64,000 nucleotides of DNA from Natronobacterium haloterrestre (lineage in GTDB: Archaea; Halobacteriota; Halobacteria; Halobacteriales; Natrialbaceae). The stretch is taken from positions 455,453 through 519,452 of the forward strand of contig NZ_FOKW01000003.1 in the NCBI RefSeq assembly GCF_900112205.1, read 5' to 3'. The first letter of the stretch is position 1, and each line of letters begins with the position of its first letter. Positions 36,802 through 45,963 of this stretch are shown one piece after another. The position numbers and the translations under genes are program-made. The notes beneath the pieces are model-generated. The model made no database searches, was not told where the DNA came from, and saw nothing but the letters and a program-made list of their open reading frames with translations.

Positions 36802-37289
36802 CTCCACCCGAACGACGGACCGGGCTCGCGCCGACACCAATTCTTTTCGTTCTCCTCACACGACTCGTGTGCTCGAGTCGAGGCCCATCCCCGTCCGACC
36901 GAACACGATCGGACACTGACCCGTCCGGCTGCAGGGGGGGCTCCAAGTTACGTCGTAATACGATATTACCGAGCGGGGAACCGCGGGAACCTCGTTCCCA
37001 GTTCGGTCGTTTCAACGGGTCGAACAGGGGAATGTGATCGTTGTCGGTAGAAATAGAGAATATACTACAGTAAGAGAAAGCTTATGCCGGATGCTTCGAA
37101 ATGAGGGAGTGGACGCCGGGCGGCCTCCCGGGTAGGGGTACTTCGGAGGCGACCCCCGGCCCACAACACGGAATTATTGTGGCATTACGCCGACCAGTAG
37201 CGACGCAGAGGGGATGGCATCGCGGACTATGCAGGTCACGACCGGTAGAGCCGAGTGTCTCGAGCGCGCAGCGCCGACCGAGAACGAGT
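36802..37289. other. 488-base spacer with structured leader before mptE
   Basis: No gene is visible. A TATA-like AATATACT at about 37059-37066 could start a transcript near 37088, leaving a leader of about 200 bases before mptE, unusual for haloarchaea. The leader contains the strong hairpins described separately. Confidence 0.55.
37109..37182 (+). promoter_or_regulatory. Competing hairpins in the mptE leader, or a small RNA
   Basis: GTGG (37109) and GCCGGG (37115) pair with CCCGGC (37155) and CCAC (37161), enclosing CCTCC/GGAGG, a 56-base stem-loop. The same CCAC, extended to CCACAA (37161-37166), can instead pair with TTGTGG (37177-37182). The two folds exclude each other, as in attenuators and riboswitches. 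A stable non-coding RNA with its own promoter is the alternative. Confidence 0.4.
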
Positions 37290-37991
37290 ATGGAGTTCGA
37301 CGACTGGGACCCCGTTTACGAGGCGATACTGCAGGATTTCGGCTTCGACCGCGCCGAGGATGAGCGGGCGCGTGACCTCCTCGCGTCGCTCACCGACCCC
37401 TTCGACGTCGATCGATTGTCGGCGGTCGACGGCGCGAGGGTCGCCGTCGCCGGGGCCGGCCCCTCACTGACGGGTGACGCCGAACTCGAGCGCGCGGAAA
37501 ACGCAGACGTCGTGTTCGCGGCGTCGACGGCCGCGGACGTGCTTCGGGACCGGGGGCTCGAGGTCGACTGTCTGATCACGGACCTCGACAAGAACCCGGA
37601 GACCGTCCGTCGGCTGACTCGGGAGGGAGTACCGGTCGCGGTCCACGCCCACGGGGATAACGTCCCCGCGCTCCGGTCGGTGGTCCCCGACTGCGTGGAC
37701 GCGTTCGTCCTCCCGACCACGCAGGCGGCTCCGGCCGATCACGTCGTAAACCCAGGCGGGTTTACCGACGGCGATCGCGCGGCGTTTCTGGCCGACTGGC
37801 TCGGGGCGGCCGACCTCGTCTTCGTCGGCTGGGACTTCGACGACCCCGACGTGAGCCCGATCAAGGCCCGCAAACTCGAGTGGGCCGAGCGGCTCCTCTA
37901 CTGGCTCGAGTCGCGGCGGGAGGAGCGGTTCGGCGTACTCGACGGACGACGTGACGGGATCGAGACGGGTCCGCTTCCCGTCGGGGAGTAA
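37290..37991 (+). CDS. mptE: 6-hydroxymethyl-7,8-dihydropterin pyrophosphokinase, archaeal type
   Basis: A 233-residue DUF115-family enzyme that activates hydroxymethyl-dihydropterin for folate or methanopterin-type cofactor synthesis. Visible motifs: VAVAGAGPSLTGDAELERA, the VDCLITDLDKNPETVRR acidic site, AVHAHGDNVPAL and the LVFVGWDFDDPDV segment, followed by ARKLEWAERLLYWLE. The ATG at 37290 starts with MEFDDWDPVYEAIL as in the family. The upstream extension is Arg/Gly-rich and covers the structured leader. Confidence 0.9.
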   Translation: MEFDDWDPVYEAILQDFGFDRAEDERARDLLASLTDPFDVDRLSAVDGARVAVAGAGPSLTGDAELERAENADVVFAASTAADVLRDRGLEVDCLITDLDKNPETVRRLTREGVPVAVHAHGDNVPALRSVVPDCVDAFVLPTTQAAPADHVVNPGGFTDGDRAAFLADWLGAADLVFVGWDFDDPDVSPIKARKLEWAERLLYWLESRREERFGVLDGRRDGIETGPLPVGE

Positions 37992-38036
37992 CGGCTGGCC
38001 GCGAGTGAGATCCCGGACGGAAAAGCCGGATCGACG

Positions 38037-38228
38037 CTACTGAATTCGATACTCGACGAAATCGGCACAGCCGCAAGCCGGACAGTCCCCCTCTGCCCCG
38101 TCGATCGTCTTTCCACAGCGCCGGCACTCTTCGATCGTCGTCGCCTCATCGCCGCGGAAGAGAACCGATTTGACTGCCTCTCGCATCGTCGACCCCGTGG
38201 TACGCCCCGAACGGTTCTGGCTGGCCAT
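38037..38228 (-). CDS. Small zinc-ribbon protein
   Basis: A 63-residue protein. The C-terminal half is a four-cysteine ribbon, CRRCGK then CPACGC, ending FVEYRIQ. The N-terminal part has an amphipathic MREAVKSVLFRG helix. Starts are possible at 38228 or 38186; the longer is shown. It is convergent with mptE. Function unknown; the CPxCG type is common among haloarchaeal microproteins. Confidence 0.65.
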   Translation of the reverse strand: MASQNRSGRTTGSTMREAVKSVLFRGDEATTIEECRRCGKTIDGAEGDCPACGCADFVEYRIQ

Positions 38229-38412
38229 GGAGTACTCGAAGCCGATATCATAGTTCGTTATTCTCTCGCTAACGAAACTTTCAGGAATTCGTTTAGTTCG
38301 CGAGGGCTCATTCCGACGGTCGATGTCCGAAGAAATCGGCTCGCGAGGCTCTGCTGTGTCACAGACCGGAGTCGTTGCCGGTCGAACGAGCGAGTACCGG
38401 TGACGGCGCAGG

Positions 38413-39429
38413 TCAGTGCTCCGCCGCGGGCGCGAGGGCGTCGATCGTGTCCTCGATCTCTTCGGGGGTCGCTCCGCGGGGGAAGCCGATCGCGATATCG
38501 TCGAGGCCGTCGATCTCCTCGAACTTCCGGAGTTCCTCCCGGGCTCGTTCGGGGGTTCCGGCGGCCCCGATCGCGTCGAGCAACGCCTCCGGGATCGCCT
38601 CGAGGGCACCCTCTTTGTCGCCGCTCGCCCAGGCAGCAGCGATCTCGTTGGCCTCGTCCTCGTACCCCTGTCGGGAGAGCGATTCCCGGTAGTACGTGCC
38701 CATCGCACCGACGTAGAACGCCAGGTGCTCGCGCGCCAGTTCGCGGGCGCGCTCGCCGTCCTCGAGCGCGCAGGCCGTCAGCGAGAGCGTGACGCGGACG
38801 TCGTCGGGATCGCGGTCGCCCAGGTCGGCGCCGCGGCGGAGGTCCTCGAGTCGATCCTCGAGGCCGTCGGACGTGAAAACGGTCGCGTGCCAGCCGTCGG
38901 CGAACCGGCCGGCGAGTTCGACCGACTTGGGGCCCATGCCGGCGGCGTCGATCGGCACGGGGTCTTCGGGCGGATCACAGCGCAGTCGGAAGCCCGACAG
39001 CGAGAAGATCTGGCCGTCGTAGTTGACAGTCTCCCCGGACATGACCGCGCGCATGATCTCGAGGTACTCGCGGGTGCGTCGCAGCGGGCGGTCGAAGTCG
39101 ACGCCGTGCCAGCCCTCGATGACGGCGGGGCCGCTGGGGGCGATCCCCATCCGGAGGCGGCCGTCGGCGACCTCCTGGAGGGTCGTCGCGGTCTGGCCGA
39201 GCAGGGTCGGCGACCGGGAGTAGACGTTGACGATGCTCGGCCCGAGGCCGATCGTCTCGGTCTCGCGCGCGATGTTCGTGAGCACTGTCGGGGCGTCCCG
39301 GCCCCACGTTTCGGGGAGCCAGGCGTACTCGTAGCCGCGTTCTTCTCCGCGTCGGGCGTAGTCGACGATGGTATCGACGCTCGGCTGTGCAGCGACCGGG
39401 AGGTGAAGGCTTCTGTCTGTGTCTGTCAT
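38413..39429 (-). CDS. F420-dependent oxidoreductase, luciferase-like (LLM) family
   Basis: A 338-residue TIM-barrel flavin/F420 oxidoreductase. Features: GYEYAWLPETWGRDAPTVL, TIGLGPSIVNVYSRSPTLLGQTA, GRLRMGIAPSGPAVIEGWHG, DFDRPLRRTREYLEIMRAV and the substrate loop around residue 150. It resembles Mer-type and TIGR04024-like archaeal enzymes. The substrate is unknown. It is a single gene upstream in orientation from cetZ, with 138 bases between. Confidence 0.9.
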   Translation of the reverse strand: MTDTDRSLHLPVAAQPSVDTIVDYARRGEERGYEYAWLPETWGRDAPTVLTNIARETETIGLGPSIVNVYSRSPTLLGQTATTLQEVADGRLRMGIAPSGPAVIEGWHGVDFDRPLRRTREYLEIMRAVMSGETVNYDGQIFSLSGFRLRCDPPEDPVPIDAAGMGPKSVELAGRFADGWHATVFTSDGLEDRLEDLRRGADLGDRDPDDVRVTLSLTACALEDGERARELAREHLAFYVGAMGTYYRESLSRQGYEDEANEIAAAWASGDKEGALEAIPEALLDAIGAAGTPERAREELRKFEEIDGLDDIAIGFPRGATPEEIEDTIDALAPAAEH

Positions 39430-39567
39430 GGTGGTGTCCGCCGTCCTGCTCGTACGGACACAGTCAACTCTCTTAAAGTTCCCTCCGTTCGTGACCCTCG
39501 AGGACGGGAGACCAGGAGAACGGACCGATCGAAACGACGGGTCGAAACCGTCCGTCGAACGCGGCGA

Positions 39568-40725
39568 TCAGAACAGCGCGTCGAGTTCCCCGCCGGTGTC
39601 CATCAGCGAGGCGAACTCGTCCTGGGCGTTCGCGCGCACCGATTCGGTCGTCTCCTGGGCCTCGATGGCGACCTCCTGGAGCTGGTCGACCCGCGGCACG
39701 TCGGTCACGCCAGACAGGAGCACGATGGCGCCGACCTCGTCGCGGTCCGACAGCGGGTAATCGCCGCCGCGGATCTCCATGCTCCCGGTCTCGTCCTCGA
39801 GCCACTGGCGGCCGCGTTCGACGCCCTTGCGGTTCAAATGCTCCGCGGGGCCGGTCGCGACGACCAGCCCGCGGTCGGCACTCGAGACGTCGCAGGGGAG
39901 CGTGAGCCGGCCGAGCGTCGCCTTGCGGACGAGACTCGTCATCCGGTTCGTCGCCTGCCCCTCGTCGAACTCTTCCTCACCGCGGAACGACGAGAGCAGT
40001 CCGCCCGACGTATCGACCTCCTCGCGGGCGTAGCCGATCGTCGAGACGCCCTCCTCGAGGGTGTTGATGATCTCCGAGGAGTCGACGACGCTCTCGGCGA
40101 CGTCGTCGTCGTCGTCGACTTCGCCGGCCGCGAACAGCAGTCCGAACCGTTCGACGATCTCGCGGTTGATCCGATCGTAGCCGTCCTGGACGGACTCGCC
40201 GGCGCTGCGCCAGACGTCGTTGTCGAAGACCAGGAGGTTGTCGACCTCGCGGACGAACGTCTGGAACGAACGCGCGGCGTTGAGCGTGTAGATCCCCCCC
40301 TCGTCCGTGGCGGGGAGGATACCCAGCCCGTAGACCGGTTCGTTGTAGATCCGCTTGAGGTGTTTCGCGAGGACGGGTGCGCCGCCCGATCCCGTCCCGC
40401 CGCCCATTCCGGCGACGATCAGGAACGCGTCGATCTCGTGGACCGGGATCCGGTCGATCGCTCCCTGGATCTCGTCGATGTCCTCCTCGGTGACGGTCGC
40501 GCCGAGTTCGTTGTCGGCGCCGACGCCGTGGCCCTTGACACGGGCCTGTCCGATGAGGACGCGGTTCTCTTTCGGCACGTTCTCGAGTCCCTTGAGGTCC
40601 GTCGTCGCGGAGTTGACGGCGATCGCGGAGTTGATGAATCCGCCGCCGATCGCCTCGTCGTACGCCAGGAACTCGTCGACGACCTTCCCGCCTGCCTGTC
40701 CGAAGCCGATGAGTGCGAGTTTCAT
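39568..40725 (-). CDS. cetZ: CetZ tubulin-superfamily protein
   Basis: A 385-residue cytoskeletal GTPase of the archaeal CetZ group, involved in cell shape and motility. The GTP signature GMGGGTGSG is at about 106-114; the N-terminus MKLALIGFGQAGGKVVDEFL and the VNSATTDL segment follow the CetZ pattern. The GTPase half spans about 1-205 and the activation half about 215-370, with the catalytic-loop-like NREIVERFGLL. A short acidic C-terminal tail ends in LDALF. Confidence 0.94.
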   Translation of the reverse strand: MKLALIGFGQAGGKVVDEFLAYDEAIGGGFINSAIAVNSATTDLKGLENVPKENRVLIGQARVKGHGVGADNELGATVTEEDIDEIQGAIDRIPVHEIDAFLIVAGMGGGTGSGGAPVLAKHLKRIYNEPVYGLGILPATDEGGIYTLNAARSFQTFVREVDNLLVFDNDVWRSAGESVQDGYDRINREIVERFGLLFAAGEVDDDDDVAESVVDSSEIINTLEEGVSTIGYAREEVDTSGGLLSSFRGEEEFDEGQATNRMTSLVRKATLGRLTLPCDVSSADRGLVVATGPAEHLNRKGVERGRQWLEDETGSMEIRGGDYPLSDRDEVGAIVLLSGVTDVPRVDQLQEVAIEAQETTESVRANAQDEFASLMDTGGELDALF

Positions 40726-41242
40726 GGTTGTCTCTCGTGGTCGTTCCCGAACCCGACGCGACAGATCGGCGAGTCCCTCGTCGGCTGCAGTCGGCGTCGC
40801 GTACGCGCTCGAATCCCGTCGGCGAGCGATCGGCCGCGTCTCGAGGTGGGAACGGATGCCACGCTCCGATGGTATCCGAATACGGCTATTGTTATGCTGC
40901 TCGTATAACTGAAGGAAAGACGTTCGTCGCGAGAGTATCGTCGTGAAATCAGTATAGTCATCGATTACTGATACTCAGAAATTCAAAACAGTCACTCGTT
41001 CGTACCTGTCTGCACAGTCGGTCGATCGTCCTCTCGTGGGCGATGCGGCGATCCGACACTTCCGGGTTCCCGACCGTTCTCGCGGTCCCGCCGCTCGCCA
41101 TCCGTCTGCGATGGGAAATGCTCGCACTCCCGCCGCTCACCGTCCGTCTGCGATGGGAAATGCTCGTCCCGCTCGGCCTCGAGCCTCGAGGTGTCGTTCA
41201 GAGAGTAAGTCCTATACATCGTGGAGATGTACCTGCTATGAT
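40726..41242. other. 517-base divergent spacer between cetZ and the lipoprotein gene
   Basis: No gene is supported. Both ends are AT-richer (40880-40990 toward cetZ, 41205-41242 toward the lipoprotein). The middle has a two-copy tandem repeat. A TATA-like CTATACATCG lies near 41210. Confidence 0.5.
41086..41166. repeat. Two-copy 39-base tandem repeat, period 42
   Basis: TCCCGCCGCTCGCCATCCGT (41086) with TCTGCGATGGGAAATGCTCG following is repeated from 41128 with two substitutions. Separation is three bases, so the period (42) is a multiple of three, but no coherent reading frame uses it. Confidence 0.8.
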
Positions 41243-43204
41243 ATGGACGAAGGCGCGCCGTCGGCGACGCGACGAGGGGCACTCGCAGGGGCGGGGAGTG
41301 CAATCGCCACGGCACTCGCGGGCTGTTCGGAACGGCTCTGGTCACGGGCGGGCACCGCCGGTTCCGAGCAGATCGAACTGACGATCAAGACGGTGCCCGC
41401 GGACGACGACCTCGCGGCGGCCAAGATCGTAAGCCAGTTCCGCGAGAACCTTCGCGACGCCGGGATCGGCGTCACCCACGAACCGGTTCCGGAGGCCGAC
41501 CTCTACCGGGACGTCCTCCTCGACGAGGAGTACGATGTTTTCGTCGCCCGGCATCCGGGGATCGAGGAGTACGACGCGCTGCGGGGACTGTTACACTCCG
41601 AGTTCGTCAACGAACAGGGGTGGCAAAACCCCTTTCACTTCTCGGACGTGCTCGCGGACGACTACCTCGACCGACAGCGCCGCGAGACTGGAGAGCAACG
41701 CCGGGAGACGATCGCCGAGTTGCTCGAGTACCTCGGCGACACCGTGCCGTACACGACCATCGGTTTCCCGATCGAGATCGCCGGGCACCGCGCGGGGATC
41801 GACGCCAGGCGGACGCTCTCCTGTCCGGGGGATTACTTCGATCTCCTCTGTCGCGAACCGGCCGACGGGCCCCGGGACGGGCCGCTCGAGGTCGGGGTCT
41901 ACGGCGATCGGCTCGGTCAGCGCCTGAATCCGCTCGTCGTCGACCGGAACCGAATCGATGGCCTGCTGGGACTGCTGTACGAACCGCTGGTTCGCCGAGT
42001 CGAGACGGGCCCGTCGCGCGAGGAAACTCGAGTAGACGACGAGAACGGCGACGATACGGGAGCCGGGTCACAGCCGAACTGGTCCGACTCCGGGACGGAA
42101 ACGGAAACGGAAACGGAAACGGAACGGGTCCCGTGGCTCGCGGAGGAGGTTTCCTGGGACGAGCGTGGCACCGGATCGGAGCCGCGACTTCGGGCCGACG
42201 TTACGCTCCGCGAGGGCCTGGAGTGGCACGACGGGGAGCCCCTCGAGGCCGACGACGTCGTCTTCACCTACCGGTTCCTGGCGGACACCTCCATGGGCGC
42301 GGTCGACGGCGGGGTGCCGGCACCGCGATACCGGAGCCAGGGGACGGTCGTCGAGACGGTCGACAGGCTCGACGATCGCACCGTCCGGTTTTCCTTCGGT
42401 GAGACGTCGCGACCCGTTGCGACCACCGCGTTTTCGATCCCGATACTGCCCGCACACGTCTGGCGCGACCGGACGGAACTCGTCGCCGATCAACGCACCG
42501 AGGCACTGACGACGGACAACGAGGAGCCGGTCGGCTCCGGCCCCTTCGAAATCACCGACATCACGATCGACAGGATCGAACTCGAGCCGGTCGAAGACCA
42601 CGTATTCAGAGAGCCCGACGACCGGCCCGAGTTCCTCGAGGGATTCTCACAGTATTCCGGGATCAGCTTCCGGATCGACCCGAACGTCGGGACGATGATG
42701 GACTCGCTGCTCGACGGCGAGATCGACGTGACAGGCGACGGCATTCCACCCGAAGATATCGGCCGGTTCACCGATGCCGAGGACGTGTCGACGGTTACGG
42801 GGCAGGCCGATTCGTTCTACATGATCGGGTACAACCATCATCATCCGGAACTGGGTAACCCTCGGTTCCGGCAGATCGTCTCTCGACTCGTCGACCGGGA
42901 ACACATTGCGCTCGATCTGTTCAATGGGTTCGCGGAGCCGGCGACCTCGCTGGGGTCGCTCGTCGGTCTCTCCGACGACGAGTTCGGGCCGAACGGTCGG
43001 TCCGGTGAGGGAACAGGTGATCAAAGTCAGGACGCAAACGAAGACGAGGACGAAAACGAAGACGGAGACGAAAACGAGGACGAGGCAGACGGCATCAAGA
43101 TCACCGACTTCCCCGGCACCGACGGCGAGATCGACGTCGAACTCGTGCGGTCGCTGTTCCGGGACGCCGGCTACCGCTATGCCGACGGGGAGTTGCTCGA
43201 GTAA
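41243..43204 (+). CDS. Oligopeptide-binding-type ABC lipoprotein with permuted lobes
   Basis: A 653-residue Tat lipoprotein (SATRRGALAGAGSAIA, lipobox ALAGC at about 28). It has SBP_bac_5 hallmarks in an unusual order. Residues 43-210 resemble the usual C-terminal lobe (IELTIKTVPADDD, ENLRDAGIGVTHEPV, EYDVFVARHPG, LLHSEF). Residues 214-653 resemble the usual N-terminal lobe (NPLVVDRNRIDGLLGLLYEPLVRR, TLREGLEWHDGEPLEADDVVF, NPRFRQIVSRLVDREHI) and end with VELVRSLFRDAGYRYADGELLE, normally mid-protein. It therefore looks circularly permuted. Thr-Glu (286-294) and Asp/Glu/Asn (about 598-616) repeats are inserted. No permease or ATPase adjoins it. Confidence 0.85.
   Translation: MDEGAPSATRRGALAGAGSAIATALAGCSERLWSRAGTAGSEQIELTIKTVPADDDLAAAKIVSQFRENLRDAGIGVTHEPVPEADLYRDVLLDEEYDVFVARHPGIEEYDALRGLLHSEFVNEQGWQNPFHFSDVLADDYLDRQRRETGEQRRETIAELLEYLGDTVPYTTIGFPIEIAGHRAGIDARRTLSCPGDYFDLLCREPADGPRDGPLEVGVYGDRLGQRLNPLVVDRNRIDGLLGLLYEPLVRRVETGPSREETRVDDENGDDTGAGSQPNWSDSGTETETETETERVPWLAEEVSWDERGTGSEPRLRADVTLREGLEWHDGEPLEADDVVFTYRFLADTSMGAVDGGVPAPRYRSQGTVVETVDRLDDRTVRFSFGETSRPVATTAFSIPILPAHVWRDRTELVADQRTEALTTDNEEPVGSGPFEITDITIDRIELEPVEDHVFREPDDRPEFLEGFSQYSGISFRIDPNVGTMMDSLLDGEIDVTGDGIPPEDIGRFTDAEDVSTVTGQADSFYMIGYNHHHPELGNPRFRQIVSRLVDREHIALDLFNGFAEPATSLGSLVGLSDDEFGPNGRSGEGTGDQSQDANEDEDENEDGDENEDEADGIKITDFPGTDGEIDVELVRSLFRDAGYRYADGELLE
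42092..42126 (+). repeat. (GGAAAC)n microsatellite inside the lipoprotein gene
   Basis: Four to five copies of the hexamer encode a Thr-Glu run in a surface loop between the LYEPLVRR and PWLAEE segments. Copy changes would keep frame. Confidence 0.8.
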
Positions 43205-43336
43205 ACGGATTCGCCGCCTCGAGGCCGTTCCGTCCTCCGATTCGTCCGCAACGCGTGGCCCACCTCGAAGTCGTTCATCGGCGATACCAACCACGTTCTA
43301 TTAATGGGTCATGGATCTTACCTCGAGACGAGACGA

Positions 43337-44212
43337 ATGACGCTCGCCGCCGTCGTCCTCGAACTCGCCCTGGTCGTCGCGACGATGCTCGCGGTCGCGA
43401 CCCTGGTCGTCGTCGGGCCGCGACCGGTAGCGACGGCCCTGAGCGACTTTCGATGGCGACTCAGGGCCTGTCTGTTGCCGCTTGCCGCGCTCGCGGTCGT
43501 GTTACTTCTCCGATGGGCGACCGTCGACGTCGTCGTGCGTCTCGAACGGGAGGTGGTCGGCACACCGGTTACCTCGTATCTCTTCGAATTCGAACGGTTA
43601 GTCTTCCCCGAGTATCCGGTGGCCGCCCTCCAGTCGTTCCAGACCCCGGAAGTGACGGCCTACTTCGTGTTCGTCTACATCTACGGCTACGCGTTCCTGC
43701 TGTTGTTCCCGTTTATCGCGTACTTCGCGCTCGAGGAGATGGAGGAGCTATCGACGCTGATCGTCGCGTTCGCGGTGAACTACGGCGTCGGCCTCGTCTG
43801 TTACGTCCTCTTCCTCTCGATGGGGCCGCGCAACCTCGAGCCGACGCTGTTCGAGGGGCTGCTGTACGACGCGTTCCCGCAGTCGCGGACGCTCACGAAC
43901 CAGGTGAACCAGAACACCAACGTGTTCCCCTCGCTGCACTCGTCGCTGTCGATGACCGTCTTCTTCATCGCCTGGCAGACCCGGGAGAAGTATCCGCTCT
44001 GGGTGCCCATCTCGGGCGTGCTCGCCATTAGCGTCGTCGTCTCGACGATGTATCTGGGGATCCACTGGTTCCTCGACGTCGTCGCCGGGACGGCGCTGGC
44101 GGCCGCGAGCGTCTACGTCGCCCGCAACTACACGATCGAAAGCGCGGTCGGCGGGATCCGCGGGTACCTCGACGGTCGACTCGGCCGCAACGGGCGACCC
44201 GACCGCGACTGA
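43337..44212 (+). CDS. PAP2-superfamily membrane phosphatase
   Basis: A 291-residue membrane protein with about six helices. The active-site motifs C2 and C3 read PSLHSSLS and GIHWFLDVVAG, typical of the inositolphosphotransferase/PAP2 branch; the first Lys/Arg motif is less clear (LSMGPRNLEP). It likely dephosphorylates or transfers a lipid-linked phosphate at the membrane. The ATG at 43337 is about 36 bases from a TATTAAT box; an in-frame ATG at 43304 would add 11 residues. Confidence 0.86.
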   Translation: MTLAAVVLELALVVATMLAVATLVVVGPRPVATALSDFRWRLRACLLPLAALAVVLLLRWATVDVVVRLEREVVGTPVTSYLFEFERLVFPEYPVAALQSFQTPEVTAYFVFVYIYGYAFLLLFPFIAYFALEEMEELSTLIVAFAVNYGVGLVCYVLFLSMGPRNLEPTLFEGLLYDAFPQSRTLTNQVNQNTNVFPSLHSSLSMTVFFIAWQTREKYPLWVPISGVLAISVVVSTMYLGIHWFLDVVAGTALAAASVYVARNYTIESAVGGIRGYLDGRLGRNGRPDRD

Positions 44213-44338
44213 CGGAATACCCTGGACCGAAAAACGAGCGAGGCCCCGCGCCGTCTCGGAACCCGTCGGCACCGATGGTACGCCGACGCCAACACTGATG
44301 CCCCGCACGCTTTCAGTCCTCGAGTGGTCAGATCCGGT

Positions 44339-45778
44339 ATGATCGTTCACTGGCACCGCAGGGATCTGCGGGTACGGGACAATCGCGGGCTGGGACGGGC
44401 CGCGGCGATGGGATGCAGCGAGGACGAGGGAAAGCGTGAGGACGCCCACGTCGTCCCCCTGTTCGTCCTCGATCCGACCGTCCTCGAACACGCGTCGCCG
44501 GTCCGGGTTTCCTGTCTCCTCGAGGCGCTGGAGGGGCTTCGCGACCGGTACCGCGAGTTGGGCAGCGACCTCCTCGTTTTCCGTGGTGAGGCCAGCGAGG
44601 TCGTCCCCCGAGTCGCGGCCGAGCACGACGCCGAGACCGTCACCTGGGGCGAGGACTACAGCGGACTCGCCGCCGAACGGGACCGCGCCGTCACCGCCGC
44701 GCTCGAGGACCAGGGGGTCGAAACGGAGACGGTCCACGATTCGATCATTCACGAACCGGGCTCGATCACGCCAAACCAGGGGGATCACTACTCCGTCTTC
44801 TCCTATTTCTGGAAGAAGTGGCGTGACCGGGAGAAGCCCGCGCCCGTCGAGCCGCCGGCTGCGGACGACCTCGTGGACCTGCACGGCGACGACGGCACCG
44901 AGCCACTGCCCTCGCTCGGGGACCTCGGGTTCGACGAGCCGGCGGCGTCGACCCGGCCAGTGACTCAGGCGGCGGCCCGCGAACGCGTCGCGTCGTTCTG
45001 TGGGGGGCCGATCTACGAGTACGACGAGCGCCGCGACTACCCGGCTGCGGGGGCGACCTCGCGGCTCTCGGTCCACTACAAGTGGGGAACCGTCGGCCCG
45101 CGGGCGGTCTACGCCGCGACCGAGCGAGCTATGGACCGAGCCTCGAGCAACGACGAGCGCGAGGGAGTGACGGCGTTTCGTCGGCAGCTCGCGTTCAGGG
45201 AGTTTTACGCCCACGTGCTGGCGTTCAACCCGGAGATCGTCTCCGAGAACTTCAGCGACGCGACGGGCGAGATCGACTGGCGGAACGATCCCGACGAGTT
45301 CGACGCCTGGAAGGCCGGGAAGACCGGCTACCCGATCGTCGACGCCGGAATGCGACAGCTTCGCGAGGACGGGTGGGTCCACAACCGCGTCCGGATGATC
45401 GTCGCCGCGTTCCTGACCAAGGATCTCCTCGTCGACTGGCGGAAGGGGTACGACTGGTTCCGGTACAACCTCGCCGATCACGACACGGCAAACGACGTCG
45501 GCGGCTGGCAGTGGGCCGCCTCGACGGGGATGGACGCCCAGCCGTACTTCCGGGTCTTCAATCCGACCAAACAGGGTCAGGACTACGACCCAGACGCGGA
45601 GTACATCCGCGAGTACGTGTCGGAACTGCGGGACGCGTCGGCGGACGAGATCCACGACTGGGGTTCGCTCTCCGATGCAGAACGGGAGCGTATCGCTCCG
45701 GAGTATCCGGCACCGATCGTCGATCACGGGGAGCGTCGGGAACTCGCGATCGAGACGTTCGAGCGGGCGCGTGACTGA
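44339..45778 (+). CDS. phr: Deoxyribodipyrimidine photolyase
   Basis: A 479-residue DNA photolyase that repairs cyclobutane pyrimidine dimers with blue light. The N-terminal alpha/beta antenna domain (about 1-135) begins MIVHWHRRDLRVRDNRGL; the C-terminal FAD domain (about 200-475) has FRRQLAFREFYAHVL, NDPDEFDAWKAGKTGYPIVDAGMRQL (two adjoining pieces) and WQWAASTGMDAQPYFRVFNP with the Trp and Asp contacts for FAD. The ATG at 44339 is preferred; one five codons upstream is less likely. Confidence 0.95.
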   Translation: MIVHWHRRDLRVRDNRGLGRAAAMGCSEDEGKREDAHVVPLFVLDPTVLEHASPVRVSCLLEALEGLRDRYRELGSDLLVFRGEASEVVPRVAAEHDAETVTWGEDYSGLAAERDRAVTAALEDQGVETETVHDSIIHEPGSITPNQGDHYSVFSYFWKKWRDREKPAPVEPPAADDLVDLHGDDGTEPLPSLGDLGFDEPAASTRPVTQAAARERVASFCGGPIYEYDERRDYPAAGATSRLSVHYKWGTVGPRAVYAATERAMDRASSNDEREGVTAFRRQLAFREFYAHVLAFNPEIVSENFSDATGEIDWRNDPDEFDAWKAGKTGYPIVDAGMRQLREDGWVHNRVRMIVAAFLTKDLLVDWRKGYDWFRYNLADHDTANDVGGWQWAASTGMDAQPYFRVFNPTKQGQDYDPDAEYIREYVSELRDASADEIHDWGSLSDAERERIAPEYPAPIVDHGERRELAIETFERARD

Positions 45779-45963
45779 TTCGGTCTGCTGTACCGGCTTC
45801 CCGGCCCGATCGCAGGGGTTCGCGGTCCGGCCGGCAGGAGTTTCCAGTGTCCTGTATAAAATCAGTAACTGCTTTCGGTAACATCACCGCAGCGTGCCCC
45901 ATCGACCCTATTGTCAGGATATTGGGCACCATTCTTATCTGCATGAATCTGTTAGTTCGGGAC

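Noticed and set aside
37101..37289. 63-residue N-terminal extension of MptE
   Set aside because: Arg/Gly-rich, unlike the family start, and overlaps the hairpins of the leader.
38416..40908. 830-codon open frame on the plus strand
   Set aside because: It spans two clear minus-strand genes (F420-type oxidoreductase and CetZ) and the spacer; antisense shadow.
43748..45727. 659-codon open frame opposite PAP2 and photolyase genes
   Set aside because: Antisense shadow of two well-supported genes.
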